Below the pieces are notes generated by a model. It saw only the letters and a program-made list of their open reading frames with translations, did no database searches and was not told the origin of the DNA. Shown in pieces: positions 22,801 through 32,400 of a stretch of 64,000 nt of DNA. Origin of the DNA: Parapristionchus giblindavisi (taxonomy: Eukaryota > Nematoda > Chromadorea > Rhabditida > Diplogasteridae); NCBI GenBank assembly GCA_943737045.1, contig CALSFV010000084.1:312501-376500 (forward strand), in the 5' to 3' direction. How positions within the stretch are numbered: position 1 is the first letter of the stretch; every line of letters starts with the position of its first letter. The translations under genes were made by a program, and so were the position numbers.

Positions 22801-25800
22801 AACTCGGGAAAAGTGTAGTTTGATCTTTGATCTTTATTTTAGTTCCTTCGTAGTTTGATCTCTGATAATTTTAGACGCTGAACAATAAATCGATCAAGAT
22901 GAGCAACAAGTATCTTCACCAGAGCGAACAGGTGGGTCATTGTAGTTTGATCTTTGATCTTTGATTTTTCCATTCTAGATCACATTCATTGGCTGGGTAA
23001 ACGAACGCATCGAAGAGGCATCCAATGATCCCAATCTAACGTTTGTAGTTTGTTCTTTAAATTCTGTAGTTTGATCTTGTTTGTGATTGTAGTTTGATCG
23101 TTATTTTGATCTTCAGATGGTTCCCGCGATTCTTGATCATCAAAGGACCAGATATTTGCCTCTTCGAGAGTCCGCCGGTGAGTTTGACTTACTGAATTAA
23201 CAAAAGGAACTGATTCCGGGGTAATGAGAAGGGACGCCTTGCTAGATCATAAAGCTTATTTTATATTTTCAATTTTTTTCGAGATATTTTCAATCTCTCC
23301 GCTCTGGCAATGCTCTCTCGCTTTCTTCACCTACTCGAGAGGGTTGCTAGAGCGGAGAGTAAAATTAGCTCGGGTGTCTTTAAAAAATAACGAAAATATT
23401 TTCGGTGGGGTTGATGGGCTGATGAAATAATATCGAAGGGCAATCGTCCATTGTGTGATATGACGAACGTGAAACATATTTGTTTTGTATAAGACAGGAG
23501 ATGGAGAGTCTCCATTGGAGACGTATGATACAACTATTGACCAACATATAAAAGAATATAGCAAAATTTGGATGCATACTTTGATATCCGTATCCGTGAT
23601 AAAGGAGGCATGAGAAAAGACAGAATAGTCACACGCACTCTCCAGAATAGTACACAATAATTCAATCAGATACAGTCCTGCAGAATCGGCGATCTCCGCG
23701 ACACGCGGCGATCGCCATTGTCGCCATGCTCTTATGTGCTCTTCTGGAATTGTTTTAGGTGTCTCAAATACGTTTTCGATAATCTATTCTGTCGTATTCA
23801 TATTATGCACATGAGAAAAGAATCGAAAACTATTTTAAAATTAATGAAAATCAATTTTTAAAAAATTATCACACTATGAAACTGGAAAAATAAATTGGAA
23901 TTCTCAATTCTCCCGCACGCATTTCGGTATTGCCGTGCCATATTTTTAAAATTGATTTTCATTAATTTTAAAATAGTTTTCTATTATTTTCTCATGTGCA
24001 TAATATATTGAATACGACAGAATAGATTATCGAAAACGTATTTGAGACACCTAAAACAATTCCAGAAGAGCACATAAGAGCATGGACTGTAGCAAACAAT
24101 AATTCAGTGGTTGAGCTAGAGGTCTGAAAATTGGGCTCTTGAGGCAGAATTCGATGGCGGTGACGGCTGTCTACTTCGATTGTTTTGAAAATATTGCAAA
24201 AGATCAGAAAATGTTGCGCCTCTAGCGAGTACCACAGTTCGAACCGGCTTGATGAGAGGATTCCAATGATATATTTAGAACCCTTATCTCCGTTGAGAAA
24301 GCAATCATCGGCATCGAATTTTGCCCCAGGAGCCCAATTTTCAGACCTCTAGCTCAACCATGGACCGAGAAAGGTTTGAAAACGTGATTATACCGAAATC
24401 TCGCCCAGGCGTTGCGGGACCACAGGGGCCAAAATGACAATGCTCATATTGATCAGCGGGGTCGATAACTCATACACATGTTATAACATATATAAATACA
24501 CACGTTTTGAGGGTATCTTAATTTTTCGCCTGTGCCAAGCTTTGTTCGACTCTTACGCAAACGGCCTCATATATGTAGTCCCCCCTCCACGAAGGCGCCC
24601 GAAAGGGAAATTGATTGACTAGATCACTCAGTAAAGTAAATCCGAAGAAGAGGTTAAGCACTCCGGTCTGAATTGGCCTTGCAGCGATAACCCGCAGGGC
24701 ATCGCGCCTCGAATAACGGGTTGTACCTGTACCTTTTTACCTCAGCCCATTTAGTTAATCAAAAATATTCTGCAATTTTTTTTGCTTCTTTTCTGCAATT
24801 TCCACCCGAACTTATGATTTTATAGTTTTCGCATTTACATGCATCATCGAAGTTTTAAATATTACATTAAAGAAGTATTTGAAACTCTATAGTGCAGTGG
24901 AAACAAACCAAATAAGTTTCACGTACGTCATATCACATTGTATGGACGATTGCTCTTTGATCTTCTTTTTCCTTCGCCATCGAAAAAACAGAAAGCGACA
25001 GAGCATTGCCAGAGCGGAGAGTTGGAAATTAGGTGCTTAAAGGTGGAGGCCCTAGAATGTCTATGCAAATGTGTAATATATCGGGTATGCAAGGGATAAA
25101 TTATATACAAGAAATTAGGATGACCATGCATACATCCCTTGGCGTAGTAGAAAATGTGCTGCCTAGTTAGCGCAACGTCGCTTGTTCGAAACCTGCTGCC
25201 GAACTTTCATATTTTCAAATTTTCGCGCCTATGTCTCTATATGAAGCATGACCCATTCATGATTCTAGCGATAAATAAGCTAACTTATCATAAAATAATT
25301 TATGTACGGATGCAGAATAACTTTTCTTAAAATCTTTCTGTCTTCACAGTTTGTTCACGAAATTATTCGCGGGACTCCAAGAGGCGGCATCTCACGAGCA
25401 AATAAGAGCTATGATCAAGCAAAGCGTCCCTACAAATCCCCCGTGATCCGTTCCCATCGAGAGCCATGCCTACACGATTGCGGTTCCTTTTTGAGATGGC
25501 GCGGTAACAACGGAGACTTCCATATTAAAGGGAGAGTGACCTCGCTCAATGGTCTCTTCATTGCGTACACTATTTCACTGTTCTCTAACAACGAGAGAGC
25601 GTAGAGCGTTGAAGAGACGTTTGACAAAGGTTTCGGTCCCTTTAACTAGGCGTGCTTCTTTAAAGGTACACCCCGAGCTAACTTGAAACTCTCCGCAATG
25701 ATACACTCTCTCTCTCTCTCTCTCTTTCGTTGCCTGAGAGAGAGAGAGAGCGTTGCCTGAGCGGAAAGTTTCAAATTAGCTCGAATGGACTGTTTTAAGA

Positions 25801-28393
25801 AAAATTGACCCATATCAAAGTTCATTTGGACCAAAAAGCGTAGGACAATGAGAGGACAATGAGGCTGCCTTTTCCAGAGAGGGTCGATCTATGATTTCAG
25901 CTAAACTCGGAGGATTTGAGCAAGTGTTTGTACCTCTACAAGTCGTACGACTGTGCTGTTAAACAAGTACGTTGATCTCCTGGCTTGCTCTTTGCAGTCT
26001 GATCTTTGATCTTTGTAGCTTGATCTTTGATCTTTGATCTTCAAGGTACCCCCGGATACCAGGAGATTGGACAAGAGAGATCATTGCGTAAGGCTGGAGA
26101 CGAGTGCGGGAGCTAATGTGGGTTGCCTATGAGCCGTATTCATGAACCGTTTGCCATGAAAACATGGCGAGCGTATTGGAAGGATTTTTGTAAAAAGGCC
26201 TGTTGTGACGTCACGTTTGCCGAAAACGGAATACCACCTTCCATGGATAGATCTCCTTGTTAGAAAATTTCAACGTTCACGAGTATTAACGTAAATTTTT
26301 AATTTTTCAGGTCAAGCACTATCTGTCCTTCGATGCTCCCCTGATGGCTGAGCAATTTGAGGTTTTATTTTTTAAAATAATAATTTGAGTTTAATTTAAA
26401 TCGCACATTATCATTATTGTTTCATTGTTATTTTAATTGGACTTTTTAAAGGGAGCTTAAAGGGAGACTGCCATTCAAAAATTTCTCTTCATTATCATTT
26501 AATCTTATGTTAACTAGACAACGTAAAGTTTAAAAAAAAATTTTCTTGAAACTTTTAGATGTTTTTTGAAACAACGGTTACAATAATTCCGATATGCACA
26601 GATCATGCACGGCTGAAGCCAATAAAACTAGGAAGTCCCTAGATCACGCGCTACAGATCACTGAATAATTCGTTCAGAATTTTTTTATAATTTTTTCACT
26701 TATGTTGTCGAAGGTATCAGATAAGTTATATGACCTCAACTTGACTTGCTTGGCAGACTCCCTTTAACCTCTCTCAATGATCTCTTCTACTCGACAACGC
26801 TATCTCGTTGTTCTAGAACAGAGAAATAGTGTGCGCAATGAAGAGACCATTGCGAGAAGTGCCGCCCCCGTTTAATTCGTGCATTTCAGCATGAATACTA
26901 CAAGTGCATCTACGCTAGTATCAATGCGATGCAGGTAGGGCCTATTTTTTGTTGGTGTGATTAAGACTACAGATAAAACAACTTTAAAAATATAGCATGA
27001 ACATAGGTCGAATGCGGTGGGTTTAGTGGATATCCTTTGTCAGTTGGTGTTATATTCGGAATTTAATTTCACAACTCTGAAATTTTTAATAGCCGCTACT
27101 TTTTAATAAAGCTGAAGATTGCTCTTATGTCCGGTCACTATCTATATTTTAAAATAAATTTTAAATATATTTTAAAAATCTTTATCTTCATCTCGGTAAA
27201 TTCATTCCAGAGTAGAACTTTCGCTTGCTCGTACGAGGGACGTCCGTCAGGCTTGGTCTTCGATATTCGACAGGGCATCAGCATGTACGACATACCGACC
27301 AAGGTACAGAGATCAAAGATCATTTTTTTTTCAAATCGACAGATCATCATTGCAGAGTTACTCATGGCAGTATCGATTCCGTGATCTCCATTCGAGTTCC
27401 GATGACGGAAAGGTATAAAATCTCACGATTTCCTAATTATTATACTTAAGAAAACCCGCCTAAAATATAAGGAATTAGCTGTTCACTATAACAAACTCAC
27501 TCTTCTCTCTGGCAACACGCTCTCGCAGACAAAGACAACGATGGAGCTTTACCAGAGCGGAGAGAGTTTCAAATTTGGCGATCTTTAATATTTAATATTT
27601 AATATTTTGTTACTTCAGTTCAGTATAAACAACAAGAGCGGAGATTAAAATGAGCTTGGGGGTGTCCCTTTGACGTTGCCAGTGTATGTGCATGATAAAC
27701 GATGAATCAGCGCTCGCTTGCAGGATAGTTGATAGACAAAGAACATGAAATTTTTATGCGTCATCTACTGACCTTATCTTGTAGTCTTTTGTGGTGTTCA
27801 AAACACACGAAAAGTAAAGAAATTCGGATTAAAACAATCAGAGTTTTCACTGTCTTTCTTTTTATTTCCTTTTTTTTAAATCACAGAAGAGCAAAGGGTA
27901 TATCCATCATTTATATGTTTTACATTAAAGCCAAACACCGAGCCAATTTTGCTGTCCGCTTTGACAACGGTCTCTGGTAGACGATGAAAGCTAAACAACC
28001 TTGCAAAAGCGTAGAGTTTCAAATTATCTCGGGGTCTGCCGATAATATTTACATAATTTAAAATTTCAGGTACACGTTCAATTCGTTTTCCGCGATGACA
28101 GATCACTGTCGCAGAACAAGCTGGAGACAAAGGTGCTAACGATTCTTAACGAGATATTTGATCAATGTTCACTGATCTTTGATCTTTGGTCACCGTTCTC
28201 TAATCTTTGATCTTTGATCAATGTTCTCTGATCTTTGATCTTTGACCAATATTCTCTGATCTTTGATCTTTGATCTTTACAGGACATCGACTGCGACGAA
28301 GCTGTGTCCGTCGCCTACACCATCCATGCTTTTCTCATGGCCAAAATGTTCGCGGCGGATCCGAATTTTCTCAAAAACAATCCATTATTGTAA
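19875..28393 (+). CDS. stn-2: Gamma-syntrophin (PDZ + PH + SU), dystrophin-complex adaptor
   Basis: Exons: 19875-19907, 20205-20277, 20978-21111, 21210-21273, 21458-21558, 21790-21848, 22027-22102, 22261-22415, 22676-22787, 22875-22931, 22979-23040, 23117-23177, 25901-25966, 26046-26117, 26311-26361, 26890-26934, 27211-27303, 27356-27412, 28070-28132, 28283-28393. Phases join to 514 aa, the usual gamma-syntrophin length. Syntrophins are membrane-associated scaffolds that bind dystrophin/dystrobrevin. Residues 62 to about 150 form a PDZ domain with GLGI carboxylate loop (74-77). PH-like sequence surrounds ITSVSLPMAYVTRYL and FIGWVNE (about 200-290). The C-terminal SU region has FACSYEG, SYSWQYRF, HSSSDDGK and the final FADPNFL-type tail. 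The order and these motifs are characteristic of gamma rather than alpha/beta syntrophins. The first 11 residues rest on one ATG and a weaker GTCAGT donor. Intron 3 seems to begin with GC. stn-2 is named by similarity to C. elegans. Confidence 0.92.
20003..20130. repeat. Fold-back repeat family A, syntrophin intron 1
   Basis: AAGTACCCCTCCCCC and GGGGGGAGGGGTGCCTTT are the outer ends. GGCAACACTCTCTCGCTGAT/AAAGCGAGAGTGTGTTTC is the inner stem. The outer arm is unusually C/G-rich. Confidence 0.75.
20485..20665. repeat. Fold-back element built from TTTGCCC/GGGCAAA motifs, syntrophin intron 2
   Basis: GATTTGCCCATATTCAGAC, ATGGGCAAATCGG, ATTTGCCCGAATGTGGGC and ATTACCCATATTTGGG alternate orientation, so the stretch is a nested palindrome. 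Possibly another non-autonomous element. Confidence 0.6.
21300..21397. repeat. Fold-back repeat family A, syntrophin intron 4
   Basis: Left end TTTAAAGGCGCTCCCCGAG is intact. The right arm stops after ACGAGAGAGTGTTCGTC. Confidence 0.7.
22103..22260 (+). repeat. 52-bp tandem repeat filling syntrophin intron 7
   Basis: Three units each end in a pyrimidine-rich acceptor: TTTTTCCAG at 22156, CTTTCCAG at 22208 and the used CTTTCCAG at 22260, spaced exactly 52 bases apart. Each contains TAGTTTGATCTTTGAT. The two upstream copies are decoy 3' splice sites. A related unit, with a copy of the exon 7 end, lies in intron 8. Confidence 0.85.
23270..23385. repeat. Fold-back repeat family A, syntrophin intron 12
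   Basis: TCAATCTCTCCGCTCTGGC faces TAGAGCGGAGAGTAAAATT, and the right end is GCTCGGGTGTCTTTAA. Confidence 0.75.
23725..24084. repeat. Long inverted repeat in syntrophin intron 12
   Basis: Arms of about 145 bases (23725-23870 and 23938-24084) start CATGCTCTTATGTGCTC and end GAGCACATAAGAGCATG. They stay nearly identical through TTTTCGATAATCTATTCTG. The 70-base loop is AT-rich. Length and identity fit a recently inserted fold-back element. Confidence 0.85.
24108..24362. repeat. Second inverted repeat, abutting the first
   Basis: GGTTGAGCTAGAGGTCTG at the left and CAGACCTCTAGCTCAACC at the right, followed inward by AAAATTGGGCTC and its complement. The spacer of about 160 bases is not palindromic. 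It starts some 25 bases after the preceding element ends. Confidence 0.75.
24617..24745 (+). repeat. Dispersed repeat family M
   Basis: GACTAGATCACTCAGTAAAG through GGGTTGTACCTGTACC. Matches 29239-29375 over its length, including CCGAAGAAGAGGTTAA and GAATAACGGGTTG. Confidence 0.8.
24944..25046. repeat. Fold-back repeat family A, partial
   Basis: The right half CAGAGCATTGCCAGAGCGG and GAGTTGGAAATTAG is clear. The left arm is largely replaced. Confidence 0.55.
25525..25645. repeat. Fold-back repeat family B
   Basis: TTAAAGGGAGAGTGACCTC at the left and TTCGGTCCCTTTAA at the right, with central ACTATTTCACTGTTCTC. Confidence 0.85.
25659..25800. repeat. Fold-back repeat family A with CT-expanded loop
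   Basis: TTTAAAGGTACACCCCGAG at the left. The loop has expanded to a (CT)n/(GA)n hairpin. The right arm GCCTGAGCGGAAAGTTTC is intact. Confidence 0.8.
26456..26767. repeat. Fold-back element with TTAAAGGGAGACTGCC ends
   Basis: Left end TTAAAGGGAGACTGCC and right end GGCAGACTCCCTTTAA are inverted. The roughly 280-base interior is AT-rich and not palindromic, unlike families A and B. A truncated family B copy follows at 26766-26873. Confidence 0.65.
26766..26873. repeat. Fold-back repeat family B, left-truncated
   Basis: Starts in CCTCTCTCAATGATCTC and ends CCCCGTTTAA. The central ACAGAGAAATAGTGTGCGC is intact. Confidence 0.7.
27490..27680. repeat. Two family A fragments, syntrophin intron 18
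   Basis: AACTCACTCTTCTCTCTGGC to GAGCGGAGAGAGTTTCAAAT, then GAGCGGAGATTAAAATGAGC with GGGGGTGTCCCTTTG. The second piece is a right end only. Confidence 0.6.
27925..28045. repeat. Fold-back repeat family A, syntrophin intron 18
   Basis: CACCGAGCCAATTTTGCTG and GCGTAGAGTTTCAAATTATC form the arms. The centre is diverged. Confidence 0.65.
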
Positions 28394-29481
28394 TTATTTA
28401 TAATAAATTTATCTGACCTCGGAGAATATTTTAAGATTCATAATTAAAAAAATATGATAAAGTCAGGAGGATCACAGCATACAATCCATTATTGTAAAGA
28501 CATATTGACTAATTTTGTGTCCTAAGACAATCGTAATAATAAAATGTATAGCTAAATTTATTATGTAAAATTAAAAGTATGTGGAAAATCCATCTTACAT
28601 ACACATTACATTTCAATAATGATTCTGAAGTAGTGTTAGACTTTATGAGCAGCATGCTGATAGTGAGGAACATCTTCAATAGTGCTCACAGCAAGATGAG
28701 TAATGAATTATTCAACATAGGAGTGCTACTTGTGTGGGACCTGATCATGCTTAGATTATAGAGTGGCCTACAAGGGAATGATCTGGGCTCACATCTCCTG
28801 ATCCCCCAGAAAGGAAGAGGGTATACTGATTTCAAATCCGTTTTCAAAACCTACCAGTTCGGTAGGCCATAAAGGTAAAGGACGTCTAAGTTATAGGACG
28901 TTTTAACGTGTTTTTCTAGGTGTTTCAATGCGCCCTTAGTGGGAGCGATTCCCTGCAAAAGGTTTCCAATCTTCGTACTGATCTTTGTATTGTATTCAGC
29001 GCACGCAACAGAAAAAAGTTTCAAAAATTTCAAAACGAACAAAAGAAACTGCTGACAATGACGAACGCCTCGACTAATGAAAAAAGCTGATTCAGCACGT
29101 GATATTTGTCAATAATTTGTGTTCAAAGTTCGCCTTGTCCATCTCGATGATTGTTCTCGCTCCTACCATACTCAGTTGTTACACAGATCTTCTTTATTTA
29201 TAAGCGGTTCCAGTTTAATATCGGTAGTACCAACAGTGACTAGATCATGCGGTAAAGTAGGTCCGAAGAAGAGATTAATCCCTTCGGACTGAATTGTGCC
29301 TTGAGTTACCTAGCAGTGATCACCCGCAGGACTTCGTGTGCCTTGAATAACGGGTTGCACCTTTACCTTTTACCTTTAACTGCCATACTAAGTTCCATTG
29401 TACATATTTATAAGCGGTTCCAGTTTCATATCGGCAGTGTCAACAGTTGTTTTTGCTTTTGTAGAGATCGTTTCGCCGAAG
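28394..29481. other. Intergenic: syntrophin 3' region and family M insertion
   Basis: AATAAA at 28402-28407 and another near 28537 are candidate poly(A) signals for the syntrophin gene. About 29197-29238 (TTTATAAGCGGTTCCAG onward) is repeated at 29408-29450. Between the two copies sits a family M repeat (29239-29375). The acceptor-like TTTTTGCTTTTGTAG at 29461-29463 lies just before the transporter ATG. No other gene is seen. Confidence 0.6.
29239..29375 (+). repeat. Dispersed repeat family M, intact copy
   Basis: GACTAGATCATGCGGTAAAG to GCACCTTTACCTTTTACC. The best-preserved copy in the window, with CCTAGCAGTGATCACCCGC in the centre. Confidence 0.8.
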
Positions 29482-32400
29482 ATGACGGCAAAAGACCTCA
29501 AAACAGTGTGGAATTATGCCAAATGGATGATTCGAACAATGTATGTTTATGAATATCTCGAGCTGTTGTTGCTAATGATTTACGTGATTTCTAATTTGGT
29601 AGTGACAATGACATCACTCTCTCGCAGTCAAGGGAGATGAGAGTGTGGCCAGAGCGGAGACCCAGTAGGCATGGGAAAGTCTTTAATGACACACCCCGAG
29701 CTAATTTTACTCTCGATTCTGGCAATGTTCTGTCGTATACAAAAGAAAGATAGAGTATTGGAGTTGACAGAGCGGAGAGTTTCAAAGCAGTGCGGGGTGT
29801 TCCTTGCTATGCTCCTCATTAGTTTGCACACTGACAACGCGGGGTGTTACCCTTTAATCACGATCAGCAGCGATTTTTTTACATAAAATAGAGGGAGCGA
29901 TTAGTTGAAGGTGCTGTACATAACCGTCACACTTCGTTTCGTTCAGCTTCCCTTTCAGCAAAGCCAAAAAAATAGCTCGATTTGATAGCATAGGACACAC
30001 GTGGACGCACTATAAAGCTGAGAGTTTATCACTCTCACGCTCTTTTCTTAATTCGCCTAACAGCCTAACTCGTTTCTGCCTTTTTTAGCGCTTTCATTTG
30101 ATCGTTTATTGTGCACACTGCTCATCTCAACGCCGTTCATTGTCTCAAATCATTTAATGCATATGTTTTCGCGCTCATCTAGTCTTGTCCTCTGCATTGT
30201 CTCACTAATTTACTGGCTTTAGCGATATCACATCTCTAATAACCAAGCATGATTGTTTTGGCGCGTTGTGGCCAAAATTTACAGGCACATCCCGAGCTAG
30301 TATGGAACTGTTTGCTCTGGCAATACTCTCTCGTAGACAAAGTAAGCGAGAGAGTGTGGTCAGAGTGGGCGCCTTCTTCTGGTGTTTGATCATTACGAAA
30401 TAGGGTAGCCACGAGGGATAGATCGTGCAGAAACGGGGGGATCCCTATCTCATTTCACCAAAGGTCATTTTCCAATCGCGATCGACTTCCTAATCTTTCG
30501 TATTTGGTCAAAAGATGTTTTCGTGCGGCAGAGTTGTGAAGGAGATAAACATCTAAAATGTACACCTTCGTTTTTCAACATGTGCGGGAGACGCGAACCG
30601 CGGTTTTGTTACGCCTAACCATAGCAATCCATCTAAAGCGACCCCTGGCAATCCATCGCGAGACTAGCCATATCTCTCACCTCCCACTCCTAATCTCGAG
30701 GAACAATCTGGAGCGGGCGAGAATAGACCAACTCGTCATTGTGACCCCAGTATTGATTGACCTTGCCTTTTCCGCACTTGTCCATTCCTAATATTGCCTT
30801 ACGCGTGGTATTTCCCGCATTTTCCGCCGTGTACTGTGAAGCTAATAGTTGGGTTTACTGGTAGCGTAGTATGACTTATGTAGTGTTGGTAAAGTTGAGA
30901 TCCAGACATGGTCCACTGCCATACCATACTCCGAGCTAATTTAAAAAGTGTTCGCTCTGGCTATATTGTCGTTATCTCCATTGTCTCGCAGACGAAGGCA
31001 GCGAGAGAGTATTGCCAGAGCGGAGCGGAGTATTTCAAATTAGCTCGTTGTGTCACTTCAATGAGTCCATTGATCCCTTTTTTCGTAGGAATGTTTTTTT
31101 ATCAAATTCTTTAGAGAATATTTTATATTGAATAACGTTATTACTCACACAAATTCGCAAAATCTCTAACCCGTTCCAGTATCCAAAGATATCGAATGGT
31201 CTCCCGTTTCGACATACTGATAATATGCTTTTGGCAGGTTCGTTTTGCAACTTATTCTTTTCATATTTCATTGAACAAAATTCTACAATTTTCCAGTGCA
31301 CTTTTCACTCAATTCTCAAACTGTAATATCAATTTATTTTCGATTCTCCTTGAAAAAAGCAAAATAGAATAGTAATTGAGATGAAATTTTTTTGAACTTT
31401 CACTTAAAAATAGGTAAAGGCGTTCCTTCGTAGAAGCAAAAAGGTAGCGTTTTTTTTACGTCAACCAGCCAATTTTTTCAATAACACAAAATATTTCGAA
31501 TTGAGCGTACTCCAATGAAGATTTCTCCTTTCTCAGAATTCTTTTTATAGCTAAGCGTTGATGTTCCGATCTTTTCAGTTGCAACTGGTCTTCAATCTAC
31601 AACAGCTCTTTCCGATCTTTCTGAACTACATGCCAGAGCGGATATGTGACGGAGAAAATGCTACGGACGCTTTTTGCTACAAGGTATAACCACTAAAAGC
31701 ACAGCTAATTTCACTCCCCTCTGGCAACGTTCGCTCGCTTTCCTTGTTTTCGAGAGAGCGTGGCCAGATCGGAGAGTAAAACTAGCTCGGGGTGTGCCTT
31801 TATAGGTTGGGGGGTGATGATCACATATAATATCGTTAATTTTTATTTATTTATTTATTTAGTTTTTTTAAAAAAAAAAAATAAATAATTAAGGTCACAT
31901 ATAAATGCAACACGTGCCTTGATAATTGTGAGGAGAACCTCTGCAACAACAATGTAAGCTTTACAGAATTCTTAGCATTTTTCATTTATTACTTTTTTCT
32001 TACTTTCTCATAAAGAACAATGAAAGAAAAACGAGACTTACTATATTTATCATACCCTCCAGCATGATCGATACAGTAGATAAATGTGTCGAACAATTCA
32101 TTCAATATTCTCTCGAGACAGAAAGTTGAAGATGGTAGATGTGGCAGTAGTCACGTCATATTGTCCTTATAAAATGTACTTGTTAAATTACCTTGCGACT
32201 AGCTGCTAAACGCAGAAATATTCCACCTCACGCGCTCTCTAATCTGCGTACTTGGGCTCTCTCTCTAACAATAAACATAGAAACACATTGTGGCTGCGGC
32301 GGGCTACTCTCGTACCAAATAAACAAGAGTATACTATACGGTCAATATAAATATGAGTAAAAGGAGGATTTTTTTGATTTTGATTGGTCTGGCATAATGA

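Noticed and set aside
25138..25205. tRNA-like sequence with B-box-like GTTCGAAAC
   Set aside because: The acceptor stem does not pair and the anticodon arm is disrupted. At best a tRNA-derived fragment.
29301..29552. Reading RFAEDDGKRPQNSVELC as the transporter's first exon
   Set aside because: It fits phase 0 with a stronger GTATGT donor, but the alternative frame (KDLKTVWNYAKWMIRTMY) starts with ATG after a good acceptor and resembles an SLC22 N-terminus. Kept as a lesser possibility only.
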